A stretch of 64,000 nucleotides of DNA from Nymphaea colorata (lineage: Eukaryota > Streptophyta > Magnoliopsida > Nymphaeales > Nymphaeaceae): positions 16,743,354 to 16,807,353 of the forward strand of contig NC_045142.1 of the NCBI RefSeq assembly GCF_008831285.2, given 5' to 3'. The position numbers and the translations under genes were made by a program. Below, piece by piece: positions 22,693-33,878 of the stretch (position 1 is its first letter; each line of letters opens with the position of its first letter). The notes under the pieces are model-generated. The model searched no databases, was not told where the DNA came from, and saw nothing but the letters and a program-made list of their open reading frames with translations.

Positions 22693-22859
22693 AGGACTTT
22701 GGAGTCAAAACCCAATTTGAATTTTTTTTTAATTTCACCCCATTTTGATCCGAATTTCATAGTTTTGAATTATTTTGAAAAAGAAATGGTTTGAAAATGG
22801 GTACGATTGGCCATTAGGCTTATAAAAATATTTTTTAAAATGGGTTGGGCTTTTGTCCA

Positions 22860-23345
22860 CCTAAAAAGACCTAAATCACCCTCTAAAAGGAGGTTTTTTG
22901 TCAAAAGGAGGGGCTAATGGGACTTGCCCACTAAAAAGACTAAAATAACCATCTAAAAGGGGGTTTTTTGTCAAAAGGAGGGGCAAATGGGTCTTGCCCA
23001 CCAAAAAGACTAAAATTACCCTCTAAAAGGAGCTTCTTTTGTTAAAAGGAGGGGCAAAAGAGTCTTGCCCACCAAAAATACCAAAATCACCCTTTAAAAG
23101 GAGGTTTTTTGTTAAAAGGAGGGGAAAATGGGTCTTGCCTACTAAAAAGACCAAAATTGCCCTCTAAAAGGAGGTTTTTTTGTGAAAAGGAGGGGCAAAT
23201 AGGTCTTGCCCACCAAAAAGACTAAAATTGCCCTCTAAAAAGAGGTTTTTTTTTGTCAAAAGGAGGCAAATGAGTCTTGCCCACCAAAATCGCCCCCTAA
23301 AAGGGGGTTTTTTGTCAAAAGGAGGGGCAAATGGGTCTTGCTCTA
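22860..23345 (-). repeat. 70-bp U3 minisatellite in the 5'-side LTR
   Basis: Seven units on the 'CTTGCC' core between about 22923 and 23335. Unit order is the same as in the 3' LTR, but the last two units differ by small deletions. Confidence 0.85.
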
Positions 23346-23529
23346 CTTTGGATATGAAAGTCAGATTTTGGATCTAATTTGAATTTGGTAATTGGATTTT
23401 GAGTTCTAAATGCTAGATTTGGATCTAAACTTGGATTTTGGATTTAAACTTGGATTTAAAATTCCTTTTAAGAATAACAGACCCAAAATTTTCATAGCCC
23501 CGTTTTTTGAAAAATTTGGGGTGATAACA

Positions 23530-23688
23530 GATGCCCCTCTTTGTTACTAAGCCGGCATTAGCCATGCTTAATGACAAAGATTAGCACCCCAAATTTTGAG
23601 TGACGAAAATTTTGGTTAAAAAGATTAAAGTGTTGAAAGTGAAAAGAAACAGACCATCGTAGGAATGTCCTAATTTGGGGTGATAACA
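23530..23688 (-). other. Rearranged outer end of the LARD: PPT piece, copia-derived filler and residual LTR tip
   Basis: 23530-23641 repeats 17042-17153 (polypurine tract and adjacent interior). 23642-23672 contains 'GAAACAGACCATCGTAGG', also present in the copia RT at 23732-23749, plus 'AATGTCCTA'. 23673-23688 is 'ATTTGGGGTGATAACA', the last 16 bases of an LTR, followed by the target duplication GAGCT. This is direct evidence for a third LTR that has been almost completely deleted, with filler at the breakpoint. Confidence 0.8.
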
Positions 23689-24420
23689 GAGCTCTTTCCA
23701 AAATGTCCTAAGCATATTTCGTTTGAGTGAGAAACAGACCATCGTAGGTATGCAAGGCTTCGATCCAAAGAAAATAACTTAGTTGCCCCATATCTTTCAC
23801 TAGAAATTTGACTTCAAGCTTGGAGATAAAATTCTGAATTCAGTTAGAAGAGCTGCCTATAAGAACCATATTGTCGACGTAAATTAAAATAATAAGACAA
23901 TGGCCATTTTCATGAAATGTGAACATGGATGGATCTGAATAGCTGCTCTGAAAACTGTAAGTGAAAAGAAAATCACTTAGCCATTGAAACCAAGCTCTAG
24001 ACACTTTCTTTAGCCATATAGTGCCTTTAGAAGATGACAAACACGATGTAGTAGAAGAGGATCTGCAAACCCCGATGGTTGTGACATATAGACCGTTTCA
24101 TGAAGCGATCCATGTAGGAAGGCATTTTTTAGATATAATTGTTTGATGTTCCATTTGAAGATGGTAGCAATAGAAAGTACAAGTCATATAGTAGTTGGTC
24201 GAATGATGGGAGAGAAAGTCTCTCGGTAATCGATCCCTTCTACTTGAGTGAAACCCCAAGCAACTAGGCATGCCTTTAAATGATCAAGACTTCCATATGC
24301 TTTGGGTTTGGATTTGAAAACCCATTTTGATCCAACGACGTTCATGTAAGGTTCTCTTGGAACTAAATCCGGTATATTATTAGATCTTAATGCAGCCATT
24401 TATTCTACCATGGCCGCTAT
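23689..24420 (-). pseudogene. Copia A reverse transcriptase, N-terminal and palm part
   Basis: Minus-strand frames include [16 protein letters not shown] and [19 protein letters not shown] (24340-24185), then WLKKVSRAWFQWLSDFL and CLIILIYVDNMVLIGSS (about 24010-23845). The catalytic YVDD box is YVDN here. GLFLTQTKYA and DILERA follow (about 23745-23695) with a stop between them. The frame then meets the LARD and resumes with the MLDCKP block at 13918. RT of Ty1/copia type; inactive by motif change and stops. Confidence 0.88.
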
Positions 24421-25560
24421 TCACCCATCATGCTTTATACCTTGTTGAACTGTTTTGGGCTCTTTGGGAATACTGGAATAGATGGTATGAATGTTGGCAT
24501 ACTTAGGATTAGGTTTGTGAATGCCTACCATAGCTGTAGTTAACATCGTTCGGTTTCCTAGAACATTGATCTAGCCATAGATCTTGTTACTATGGTTCGA
24601 GTTCCCATAGAGGTTGATTGAAGACTGCTGTGACTTGTAGTTTCTGAACTATGTAAGCTTGGTGGAGAGTTTGGCGTTGGATCAGGTGGATCGGCTGGAT
24701 GAATATTTGTATCGAGAGATCTATCTTGTGGCACGCTTTATTGGAGATCATCATAGACATTTAGACATGGATCTGGTGTAGGGCTGGAACCAGATTAGGG
24801 GTGATCGGAAGTTGGCATGGTTCTATCACTTGAAGTCTCGATATCAACAAAGGATAAAAAATCACTATCCATGACATCGTCCTTATAGAGAGAAGACAGA
24901 TTTTGAAAGGGAATGGGTTTTCATCAAAGAGGACATGCCTGGATATGTATAGACGTCTGGAATTTGGTTTGAAACGTTTGCAACCATTATGAAATGTGTT
25001 ATATCCAATAAATATACATGGAACAGATTTAGGGTCAAATTTGTTTTGAACATATCCTCTCAAATAACGGAAGCACCTGCTGCCAAAGATATGCATGCTG
25101 GAATAATCAGGAATCCTTTTAAACAATATAGAGAAAGGTGACTGCATAGACAATGTTGAGGTGGGAAGCCTGTTCATAAGAAAAACAGTTGCTGAGAAGG
25201 CATCAATCCAAAATCTCTTTGGTGCATTTGAATGAAAGTGCAACGTTAGACCCGATTCAGTGATGGAGCGATGCTTGCACTCTGTTTTGACATTTTGCTC
25301 GGGTGTCTTGGGGAAGGAATACTGCCGAATTTGAAGGTTGTCAGATATAATACGAAGCAGGAGCTTGTATATTCGCCACCTCCATCACTTTGGAAAATTT
25401 TTATTTTATGTCAAATTGGCGTTCAACCATTTTGTGAAAATGAACAAAGGCATAAAAAAAGTCAGATTTGTGTCTTAGAGGGTAAAACCATGTGAAATGG
25501 CTATTGCCATTGACAATTATAGCATGAAACCGATATTGTTCTCGAGATATAACTGGTGCC
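24421..25560 (-). pseudogene. Copia A integrase
   Basis: Minus-strand frames give a DGGGEF-like block and QNVKTECKHRSITESGLTLHFHSNAPKRFWIDAF (about 25390-25200) with LMNRLPTSTL, then IFGSRCFRYLRGYVQNKFDPKSVPCIFIGY and RLYISRHVLFDENPFPF (25100-24910). This is the core and C-terminal domain of copia integrase, including the GKGY-like FIGY segment. 24421-24760 is a low-complexity hinge toward RT. At least three frame breaks occur. Confidence 0.82.
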
Positions 25561-25891
25561 AGTCCCCAAAGATTACTGTGAATTTTTTTTCAGTGGGAAA
25601 GAAACAATATCGTCTTTTTCAGTAAAAGGCAATTTGCAAGTTTTTTCCATTTGGCAACTAGCACAAACCGAGAGAGAAATATTAGGTAAAACATCAATAT
25701 ATTCCTGGTTCTTAAAAAAAGGGAGAAGAACAGATGAGATCCAAACGTGCATGCCAAAACTCTTCCGTCACTTGTGGGAAACGTGATGAAAAGAAAATCT
25801 TATGATTTCTGTGATTGTTCACTACATAGAGTCTGCCTTGTTCACTCCCTATTGCCATTACTCTGCCCATCCTTCTGTCCTTTAGGATGCA
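25561..25891 (-). other. Copia A pre-integrase region, heavily decayed
   Basis: Lies between the protease and integrase blocks of copia A in the expected place for the GAG_pre-integrase and zinc domain. No motif is clear enough to cite. Confidence 0.45.
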
Positions 25892-26242
25892 TCAACCAGA
25901 GGTGAATTCGAAATCGTATGGAAAATCATTAGTCAATTTGCTAACATAAATGAGAGCTTTAGTGAGGCATGGAACATAGAGAACATCGTTAATAGAAAGA
26001 TTTGGGGAAATATCAGCCTGTCCAATGTGTGTGATTGCAATATGTTGCCCATTTCCAACAACAGTTGTATCAGAGCCAAAATAAGGAGAGATGTTCTTAA
26101 GTTTACATGTGTCTCTTGTCATATGCATTGTAGCTCCAGTATCAACTAGCCAGCCGAATTCTTGCAGATCATTCATTGTGAGAGCTGCGAGGGCTTGAAT
26201 GGCATCTTCCACTTGGAAGGAATGATTAAACGATTGTAACAT
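25892..26242 (-). pseudogene. Copia A aspartic protease
   Basis: The minus-strand frame has FGWLVDTGATMHMT (about 26160-26120), with the DTGA catalytic motif intact, followed by SDTTVVGNGQHIAITHIG and INDVLYVPCLTKALIYVSKLT, the conserved flap and post-protease block of Ty1/copia polyproteins. A stop separates it from gag upstream. Confidence 0.85.
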
Positions 26243-27066
26243 TTAATCAAGAGTAATCTTTTTATTTCAAATTTGACATATGATACCTTTGGAAGAATCG
26301 GAGGAGTTGGCTGCACCATCGCATTTTGGCGGTTGAGGAAGATTTGCATTGTATCCTATTTGAGAAGGATTTGAATTGTATCCTCCTCCATGAGAGGGAT
26401 TAAAGGTGTACCCCCCTCCACGTCCTCCTCTATAGTGTCGTCCTCACCCTCGGGAGACATGGTAAGTGCCCCGAGACCCGTTTTGCCCTTCACGTTGAGC
26501 ATAGAAGGCAACTTGAGGTGAGGTATCGGAATTGAGAAATTTGTTTCTCACTTCTAGACTTTGCAACAGAGAGACCAATTCTTCACAAGAAGGTACTGGT
26601 GGCTTGAGCATAGCCATAACGAAAGGCTCATAGGCTTTCCATAACCGTTGGAGAAGCCAGAAGGTTTCTCTTTGTATCCAATAGTTTTTCCAATAGTAGC
26701 CAAGTCATCACATTTGGCTTTGAACTTGGCGACATATACTTCAAGGGCATTGTTACCCTTTCTACATGTTGTAAGCATGTGTGTGAGATGAAATCCCCGT
26801 TCTTGGGATTGCTGGGTGAAAGCATCAACAGGAATGGGCCAAATCTCTTGAGAAGAGTTAAATCCAACAACTAAACCAAGGACATTTTCAGACAACGTAC
26901 CAGTAATCCATCCCTTTATAAGGCGATGGGATCAATGCCAAGATTCAAACTTGGGATTGGAGGTCAACTGTTGTGGATCAGCAGGATCAACAATATGGCC
27001 TGGTGGAGCAGGAGAACCTACGACCACACTAGGAAAGGCTTTCTTGCTGTTTTTCACACTATTCAT
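26243..27066 (-). pseudogene. Copia A gag
   Basis: ATG at 27066-27064 starts MNSVKNSKKAFPSV and leads through GSPAPPGHIVDPADPQQLTSNPKF. Stops near 26940-26910 interrupt before WITGTLSENVLGLVVGFNSSQEIW and FTQQSQERGFHLTHMLTTCRKGNNALEVYVAKFKAKCDDL (26910-26700), the UBN2/copia-gag domain. A Gly/Tyr/Asn-rich linker (GGYTFNPSHGGGYNSNP, about 26420-26370) and a truncated ICQI knuckle start follow. The first 50 bp are duplicated at 12541-12598. Confidence 0.85.
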
Positions 27067-27128
27067 CCTATGTACAACAATACATTATATAGGGCAGCAT
27101 GAAGCTGCATAAATCACCCTGTAACCGA

Positions 27129-27546
27129 TGAGAGATTTTTGGATATAATGATTTCATCAGTTTCTTTCTTTCCCTCTAATGTTTCAATTTGAGAGACGTG
27201 AGTCAATTCAGTGTCATTATGATTTTTCTTTTTCTCTTTTCTTCTTAACGTTTCATCAGGATCATTTTTTTTTCTCCTTGCATTTCAGTGTAAGAAACGT
27301 GCCATTACTGAATGACGTTGCATAAGAAGATTCATTTCATGCTGAGTGTGGCATTGCACTTCCCATTTCTGTTTTCATTTTGGTGAGACGTTGTAGTTGT
27401 GTTGGGCGTTTCAGCATTTGAGTGAAAACTTCCATTTTGTTCCTTGCAGTTGATTTGGGCATTACATTATTTGATTGAAAACCTCCTTGTTGGCTTGATC
27501 TCTCATGATTGTCATGAGCCAGGCTTAAACGGTTTTCCTTAATACA
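27129..27546 (-). repeat. LTR of copia A (5' copy)
   Basis: Element-strand start TGTATTAAGG at 27546 and end …CTCTCA at 27129; colinear with 12661-13183 but shorter. The flank outside is 'ATAAT' (27547-27551). A degenerate primer site, CGGTTACAGGG, follows inside. Divergence between the two LTRs is clearly larger than between the LARD LTRs, in keeping with the LARD being the younger insertion. Confidence 0.75.
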
Positions 27547-28807
27547 ATAATATTATTATGACCTCTTTAGATTATTGGCTGTTAGAATGATATGTATAGA
27601 GGGATAAAATTTTGGTATAGAAAGCATATTAAGAAGGTTCGGTCCTTCCAGTTTTCACTTTTCACCTATTCAAATCAGACCTTAGGCATGCAATATCTTG
27701 GATCATATATATATGTAGCCCTCCACATACGTCTTGAAAAGGTCTAAGATGCCCACCTAAGCAAGAAATCAAGTCTAAGGTCTCTGAGAAAACTTGTTCC
27801 TATAGGCCAATAAGCAAATGCTAGTCCATCAATTCGAGTTCTAATTCCAGATTTTTTAGAGTGACATCTCATCCACATCATGACAATGATGGTAGACGAA
27901 AGTGCAGTTTCTCGTCTCCACCGCTCTTTTCCTCATTCCTCTTCTTAGCCACATGAACCTGCAGACCCGTCAAAGTCAGATATGAGATCGAGTTGGCTGC
28001 ACATCCTTATGAACTCACAAGTATACAGTACCATACCAAAAAGGATGGGGTTTTTGGTATTTTCAATTTTTTTGATGAAGTAATGTTAATTTTAGACTTT
28101 TTAACTTTTTCTTAACCTCTTTTTTAGCCTTTAAAATGTTTCTTTATTATTATATACAGGGAAAAAGATGGGGTTTGGGTACTTTTGAATTTTTTATTAT
28201 ATACAATGTGGAGACATAGCACACTATGATGTGACAGTGGCCACAAGATTCAAGCCTTGAACTACTTGAATATGAACTACCTTGCGACCCAGTTGCCATA
28301 TGTACCTGGAGGCAATCAACCAATCGTTATTCAAGTGATTCCGAATGAAGCATGATTTAGCCAATTCATCATCAATCGCCCACACTTACGGGTTTCTCTC
28401 AGTTTCCACTTGATTTCACATTTCACTCAGAGAAATTTCCAAAATATTGACAAAGTAGCTCTCAGCGTCGATTTCACACTCAAACTACAGGCCCACATGG
28501 ACCATCTAGAGTTCAGCATCTGCAGTTGCCATCACCCATTGATGTTGAAAGTCAGGCGACCATCTATGGCGTTGTTGAGGAATCGATCAATGACATCACT
28601 GGAGTTGGTCAACGAGGGCATCTGCAGTTTCTCCAATGCATCCTCCTCTTTGGTCATGTGAACCTGCAGAACTTAGGGATGCCAAAGGGTTGGGTTAGGT
28701 CGGACCAGGCTGACTCTTACCTAAATGCATGTGGGTGAACCGGATCTGGAAGTGCCTTCAGTTTTTTAACTTAAATTTTTTCAATCCAGACCAGACTGAT
28801 TACCTTA

Positions 28808-28951
28808 GGGGCTGTATGACTGCAGTAACACATCGTTATTATTCTCCTAAATCTACCCAAAACAAATGAGACACATTCATATAACACTGTAACAATTCTT
28901 CTATGAATCTGTCTTATTTGCAACAATGTATTACCGCTGCCAAACAGCCTC
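28808..28951. mobile_element. Tourist-like (PIF/Harbinger) MITE, 144 bp, copy in segment B
   Basis: Inverted termini GGGGCTGTATGAC and, on the complement of the right end, GAGGCTGTTTGGC, extending inward about 30 bp to 'ACATCGTT' or 'ACATTGTT'. Flanked by a perfect TTA at 28805-28807 and 28952-28954. Same length and position as 10461-10604, so it was present before A and B separated. Confidence 0.78.
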
Positions 28952-29407
28952 TTAAATCTACCCAAGGGTTGAAAGTTTTTGTTGGGTTTTTGGATCTAGA
29001 TATTAAAGCAAATGTAAAACCACACCAAACCCAGAAGCAAAAAGTAGGTGGATATATGTTTGTATGTGTACGTATGTATTGTTCTTTTGTGTACTCGATG
29101 CTCCAATTGTTTAAACCATTACAAATTAGTCTTTAAAAGAACTGTTAATTGTTGCTAAAAACACTGGGAACTGTTGCTATGAACATATCGTAAACCATTG
29201 CTAATGCTCATTTTTGACAGCTAGTTTTCAGTGATACATATATATATATATAGACTCAGGTCATCCGGACTTCAATTCAATTACAGCCACCCAATATAAT
29301 GCATTGAGCACGTAAATAAATGCATTCCTCAGTACGAGTCCCTAAGTGATCTACTGTGAGACATCGGAGGATTTCTCTATGCAAAGCTGGGTGGAGAAAT
29401 TCATGGA

Positions 29408-29430
29408 TTATATATATATATATATATATA
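29408..29430. repeat. (TA)n microsatellite
   Basis: About 11 TA units. It lies where the segment A counterpart has only a short TA run (11020-11030). A second tract is at 29236-29252. Confidence 0.85.
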
Positions 29431-29725
29431 ATAAAGAGATATAATATATGTGTTCTTTCCAAAACTTAAACTGGTTCGACATTATACAAATCAACCTCTA
29501 GTTACTAATATTTTGATCTCACTGCCTCTCTCTCGTATATGGTAGAATAGACCCTATATGACTAAAGTAGCGGTGGATTAGGCTGGACCAAGGCTTGACA
29601 AAGCCATGCTTGGGCTGACCCAAAGCCTTTATCGGCTATCCAAGCTTGGTCTGTTTAGTTATCCGGCTGGGCCTGACCATCAACTTCATGTTTATCTTCT
29701 ATCCGATCCGATATCTAGGGGCGGA

Positions 29726-29736
29726 GGGGGGGGGGG
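29726..29736. repeat. 11-base G homopolymer
   Basis: A G run inside a 'GGGGCGGAG' context, absent from the equivalent position in copy C (about 50180). A 12-base C run occurs at 34216-34227. Both are unusual in this AT-rich window. Confidence 0.85.
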
Positions 29737-30704
29737 CGCCTAGACCATGACCCCACCCAGCTAATAAAAAAACAATTACATTAAAAAATTAAAAAAATTA
29801 GTTGCATAATGTATTTTTTGGATTCGAGTTTGGTTTGGCCCTACTCGGATAAGTTTGTTGGACTGTTTGGGCTGCCCTTGGAAAAAATCCTGCTCTGCCC
29901 CTGCGATATCTATCCTTATTTGAAACTCTTCACATTTCATTTTCTAATATTTTGGAAACCATTGGGAATATGTCAAGAGTTTGTATGGGAGTCGATCTGC
30001 TGGCATCATGCCAAAAATTGTGGGAAAAAAAAGGATAAAGATATGTATTTGGACCAAGTCAAGCCCCCGATACCGACCCAGGCCAGCTATCCCTGAGAGT
30101 TTTTTTATCTGCCCATTAGGTCAAATGGGTCCCAATTGTCCATCTGGTGCCTGGCCCAGTGCCTACCCTCAGAGTCAAGTCATAGTGTTTTGGCAGCATA
30201 TATAGGACTTTTTCTAGGAAGTTCCCGCTGATCTTGTGTGAGTGAAAGGTTTGCCATCATTGAGAACTTACTGGTCAGCTAATTAACATTTTTGGGTCAT
30301 GCATTTGAAAGAACCAAACATGGATTTTTTTGCACCTTTAGATATGATAAAAGTCATTCAGTGCATCAGTTTATAGTAATGTAATTAAAATATCATTAGA
30401 CGCCATACAATGGAGCTAATTGGTCTTCACCTATAAAAATTAAAGGCTACTTAAGATATTACTAGTACTTTTATATGGGACAATTCTAGCATGTCGAATA
30501 CCCAGTGTTGTTAGGTAATTATAATGTTAAAAATCTATGGTTGAAAGCACCACAAACAGTTGTTGAAATCACTACAAACTATTATAAAAACACACTACCA
30601 CCACAAACTATAAACGTTGCTAATACCCTTCACTGTCTATATTTTAGCAAACAATTTTTTATTTTGAGTATATGACCAAATGTAGCATCCATCAAATTTG
30701 AATC

Positions 30705-30726
30705 CACACACACACACACACACACA
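30705..30726. repeat. (CA)n microsatellite
   Basis: Eleven CA units. Copy C has a shorter, interrupted version at 50875-50890, as expected for an orthologous position after duplication. Confidence 0.9.
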
Positions 30727-31289
30727 TGTTCAAATTTGTCATATGTCAGATATTTTCTTATTACTAAAAAAAAAAATCGGTCGCTAAAGCATGCAGCTGT
30801 ATTAGCAATAGTGTATCACATAGTACCTATTTATGGCACTTTTAGGAATGATTTATGGTGTTGTCAGTGACATATTTTAAATCTTTTAGTTGTCCAACAT
30901 CTAGAAGATTAAAATGAATATATATGTATATTTGTTTATTTAATATTTATTTATCTATATTTTTAATTATATTTATATTTATATTGGTTCTTCATTCTTG
31001 AAAACAGTAATATTCAAAACGAATCTTGTTCTTACTAATTTTGCCTGTATTGCTAAAAATGATGCAAAACGACAAAAATGCATGAAGTTCCAATGCTGTG
31101 ATGTATACCTTGTCCCTTCATTTGGGGCCAGAAATGCCACCACCTTCCTTGACCAGGAACTGTTCCGACGCAAGTCGGGCTGGGTCTCCCCTTCCATTAA
31201 TGATGAAAAGAATACAAAGAATAAAAAAAAAATCAACAGAAAAAACACAATTAAGAACCAGCATCACTAAACCTCGACACTCTTGCTCG

Positions 31290-33878
31290 CTCAGCAAAGA
31301 GATAGCCTCCAAAGACAAGTGATTTTAACCACATTGAGGAAAACCTTCTTCTCACTATTGAGCCTACCAAAGAACCAGCGTCACTCTCTTAGTTCCTTGA
31401 CACGAGAACTAAGAGCATGACAGTTTGTGATTAGAGTAACATGACAGTCTTCAGGAATCCTCTATGTAAGAAAGAATCCATAATTCTGATCATGTTTGAG
31501 AAAAGAAACCTTTGTACCACCAACCTGGTTTTCCTGATTGGGGAGGCATTAAACCAAAGTGAACCAGCCACTTTATAAACATTTGCAACACAAGCAGTGA
31601 CCATTTCCATCCACCACTCATCTCTACTCTGACAAAGCCAAAAAGGACTGAAAATTATGGTTTGTAGCCAGATATTTATCGCCTATTTTACACATTTTCC
31701 TTATTGTTGTTTATTCATGCTTGATCTTAACCACCTCATTAGCACCACCTGATTTTTGGAACAGCATAGCTTCCAGATTATGATGTTGTAGCAAGCCAAC
31801 ACCAACCGAATTCTTTACATGAGAACCTCTTCCTCCACCACCAGTTCCAGATAGAGAAAGAGTCTATTCTATGGAATTTATCAACCATGAATGATGTATT
31901 GCTAAATGTTGTAGCATAAGTATCCCACAAACTTTACAGGTACCATGAATTCTAGATTTTTTGCTCACAAACTTTACAGGTTTACAATTTTCTTTAGAAC
32001 AAAGAAAATCTGCACTTTGCATGAGCCAAAGTTAAAGGCAATCTCCAATGCATTGCACGTCTCCATAGATTTCACTCAATGTGGCGCTGTATTAGCATTT
32101 CCTTAACAGACTTTCGAAGGAAAGGTTCTGCCTCCCCAAACAGATCCAATGGAATCTGCTTGAGTAAAACATCCCCCGCAGTCTACCCAGAACTTCGTAA
32201 GCACTCCATTCATCACCTTTCAAGTAACAGATTAGATCCCACCCAAGAGAAGAAATATTGGGAAACATTTCCACATACCAAGACTTTTCCTACTCAAATA
32301 TTTCTTCATGCATAATGAGTCCCATATGCCCTGGTGAAAAATTAATGTACATCCTAGAAGCAACAGGTTAGCTTCATTGACCTCTTTAAATTTTATAATA
32401 CTCATCCCACCTTCCTATTTATGAAAAGTCAAGACATTCAAGGCATTTAAATGGGGCTTACCTGCGTCTGACTGTTCCTATAAAAAACTGCACATAATCT
32501 GTTCTATTTTCTTAATGACACCAAGAGGGCACTTGAACAGCAACATCCAGCAAATACAAAGTGTTTCTAATACTGATTTGATCAAGCAGATCCTACCTGC
32601 ATAGGAAAGTAGCATTCGTTTTCATAAACTTAGTCAACTTTGCATTTTTAAACAATAAGAATCAGATCAACGTTCTCAAATTCATTGGCTTGGGAGGGAG
32701 ACCCAAATGTCGAGTAGGAAACTGTCCTAGGCTCTAGCCAAACTGATTACAAATACTTGCAATCTTGCTTTGGACCATATTGAAAGAGAAGAATGCTGAT
32801 TTTTGAAGGTTAATCATCATTCCAGCATGGAGTCAAATAGGAAAAAAAAAATTGTAGATGAAGAAAGCCATACTTGAAGGCTTTTAAGAAAATCAAGATG
32901 TCATCAGCGTAGATTGTAGAAAAAACTCCCTCTATGCCTCTTCCAATATGTGGGACTTCAATCATTCTTCTTTCCATTGCAGCTTGCAATGTACGTGAAA
33001 ATATTTTCATAACAATGAGGAATAAAAATGAAGATAAAGGGTATCTTTTTTGCAGACCCTGAGAATATCCAAAGTATTCACCGTGATGGTCATTAATCAC
33101 AAGAGCATAAAAGGCATTTGTCATTACTGTCATTACTCTTTGAGTCCAAATAGGATGAAATCCCAAATGCAACATGGCAGCTTGTAAGAAAGTCCAATTG
33201 ACCCTGTCATATGCTTTTGATAGGTCTATCTTCAACATAAGCTAGTTGACCCTTAGACATTGCATATACTATCTCAAGCACAAGAAGGAGAGATTGATGG
33301 ATGTTTCTATCTTTCAAAAAACAACCTTGCATGTTGGAAATGACCCACTTTAGTACCTTCTTCATTCTCGAAACCATGATTCTGAAAGTAAATTTCAGTA
33401 CACTAGTTGCTCAACAAATTCTAAATCAAATTTAAGAATTAAGATTATATGATTTCTGCCTAGTTTCTTAACAAACTTTCCTTTCTAAAAAAAATCTCTA
33501 ATTGCAATAGTGATATTAGTCCTTACCATGTCCCAATTATATTGAAAGAACGAATTCGGAAACCCATCCAGACCTGGTGCATTATTGCAGTTGGCACCCA
33601 CAACAGCCTATTACACTTCCTCATCTGAAATGGGACTTTTGTCCGTTAAGTTTCCTTTTATAAATATGCAGTGGCCAACAGCAAGCTCATCCATAATCAT
33701 TTTTGTTTTGTCACTGGAAAAAATCTTTAAAAATAAGAAGTACATGCTGAAAGAATTTTATCGTCCTCATAAAACTCCCATCATCCATCTTCATGTGCAA
33801 GAGTCCATTTTTTTGGACATTTTCTTCAACATAGCATGAAATAGTTTGCTGTTATTATCCCTTCTTTTAGCCATGATA
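31290..33878 (-). pseudogene. L1-type LINE B, 5'-truncated, ORF2 RT and 3' part
   Basis: The minus-strand RT domain starts [15 protein letters not shown] (33238), continues [28 protein letters not shown] and GYSQGLQKRYPLS, and reaches the catalytic IYADDILIF (about 32920-32895) with YADD intact. The L1 motif QGDPLS is changed to KRYPLS. FPTRHLGLPPKPMNL-type sequence (about 32720-32690) follows, then a decayed C-terminal region down to about 31290. It is colinear with LINE C but ends at 33878, where LINE C continues with endonuclease and ORF1. The break is exactly at the AP C-terminal fragment. Confidence 0.85.

Larger units (their letters stand above)
20439..23529 (-). repeat. LARD LTR, 5'-side copy (3091 bp)
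   Basis: Begins TGTTTGC on the plus strand and ends GGGGTGATAACA, colinear throughout with 13929-17041. It contains its own TATA box (22682-22692) and seven-unit 70-bp array (about 22860-23345). Unlike a normal 5' LTR it is followed on its outer side by 112 bp of PPT-side internal sequence, so it may originally have been an inner LTR of a tandem array. Confidence 0.9.
13929..23688 (-). mobile_element. Large retrotransposon derivative (LARD), non-autonomous Ty3/gypsy type, inserted in copia A
   Basis: A 9.76-kb insertion bounded by GAGCA/GAGCT target duplications. In element (minus) orientation it has a remnant 5' LTR end (23688-23673), a short filler, a 112-bp PPT-side internal piece, a full LTR (23529-20439), a tRNA-Arg-like PBS (20436-20418), about 3.4 kb of non-coding interior, a polypurine tract (17057-17042) and a full LTR (17041-13929). 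No gag or pol motif is visible in any frame of the interior. The two LTRs differ at only a few positions per 60 bases by eye, suggesting a fairly recent insertion compared with the host copia. The leader and LTR resemble those of G1, so a Tat/Ogre-like element is the likely helper. Confidence 0.85.
27636..31290 (+). repeat. Segmental duplication, copy B (non-coding)
   Basis: Colinear with 48257-51290 in blocks. 27636-28090 matches 48257-48700. 28216-28700 matches 49640-50040 and 9900-10440. 29580-31010 matches 50050-51240. It also carries 28740-29430, matching 10420-11020 but missing in copy C. Open frames in it are not conserved across copies. It ends where LINE sequence begins. Confidence 0.75.

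Noticed and set aside
25271-25786. Plus-strand frames opposite copia A integrase
   Set aside because: The minus strand carries integrase motifs; these plus-strand frames are antisense.
30590-30900. Possible CACTA transposon ends ('CACTACCACC', 'GTCGCTAAAGC')
   Set aside because: No inverted partner terminus or 3-bp target duplication could be identified; the words alone are too short.
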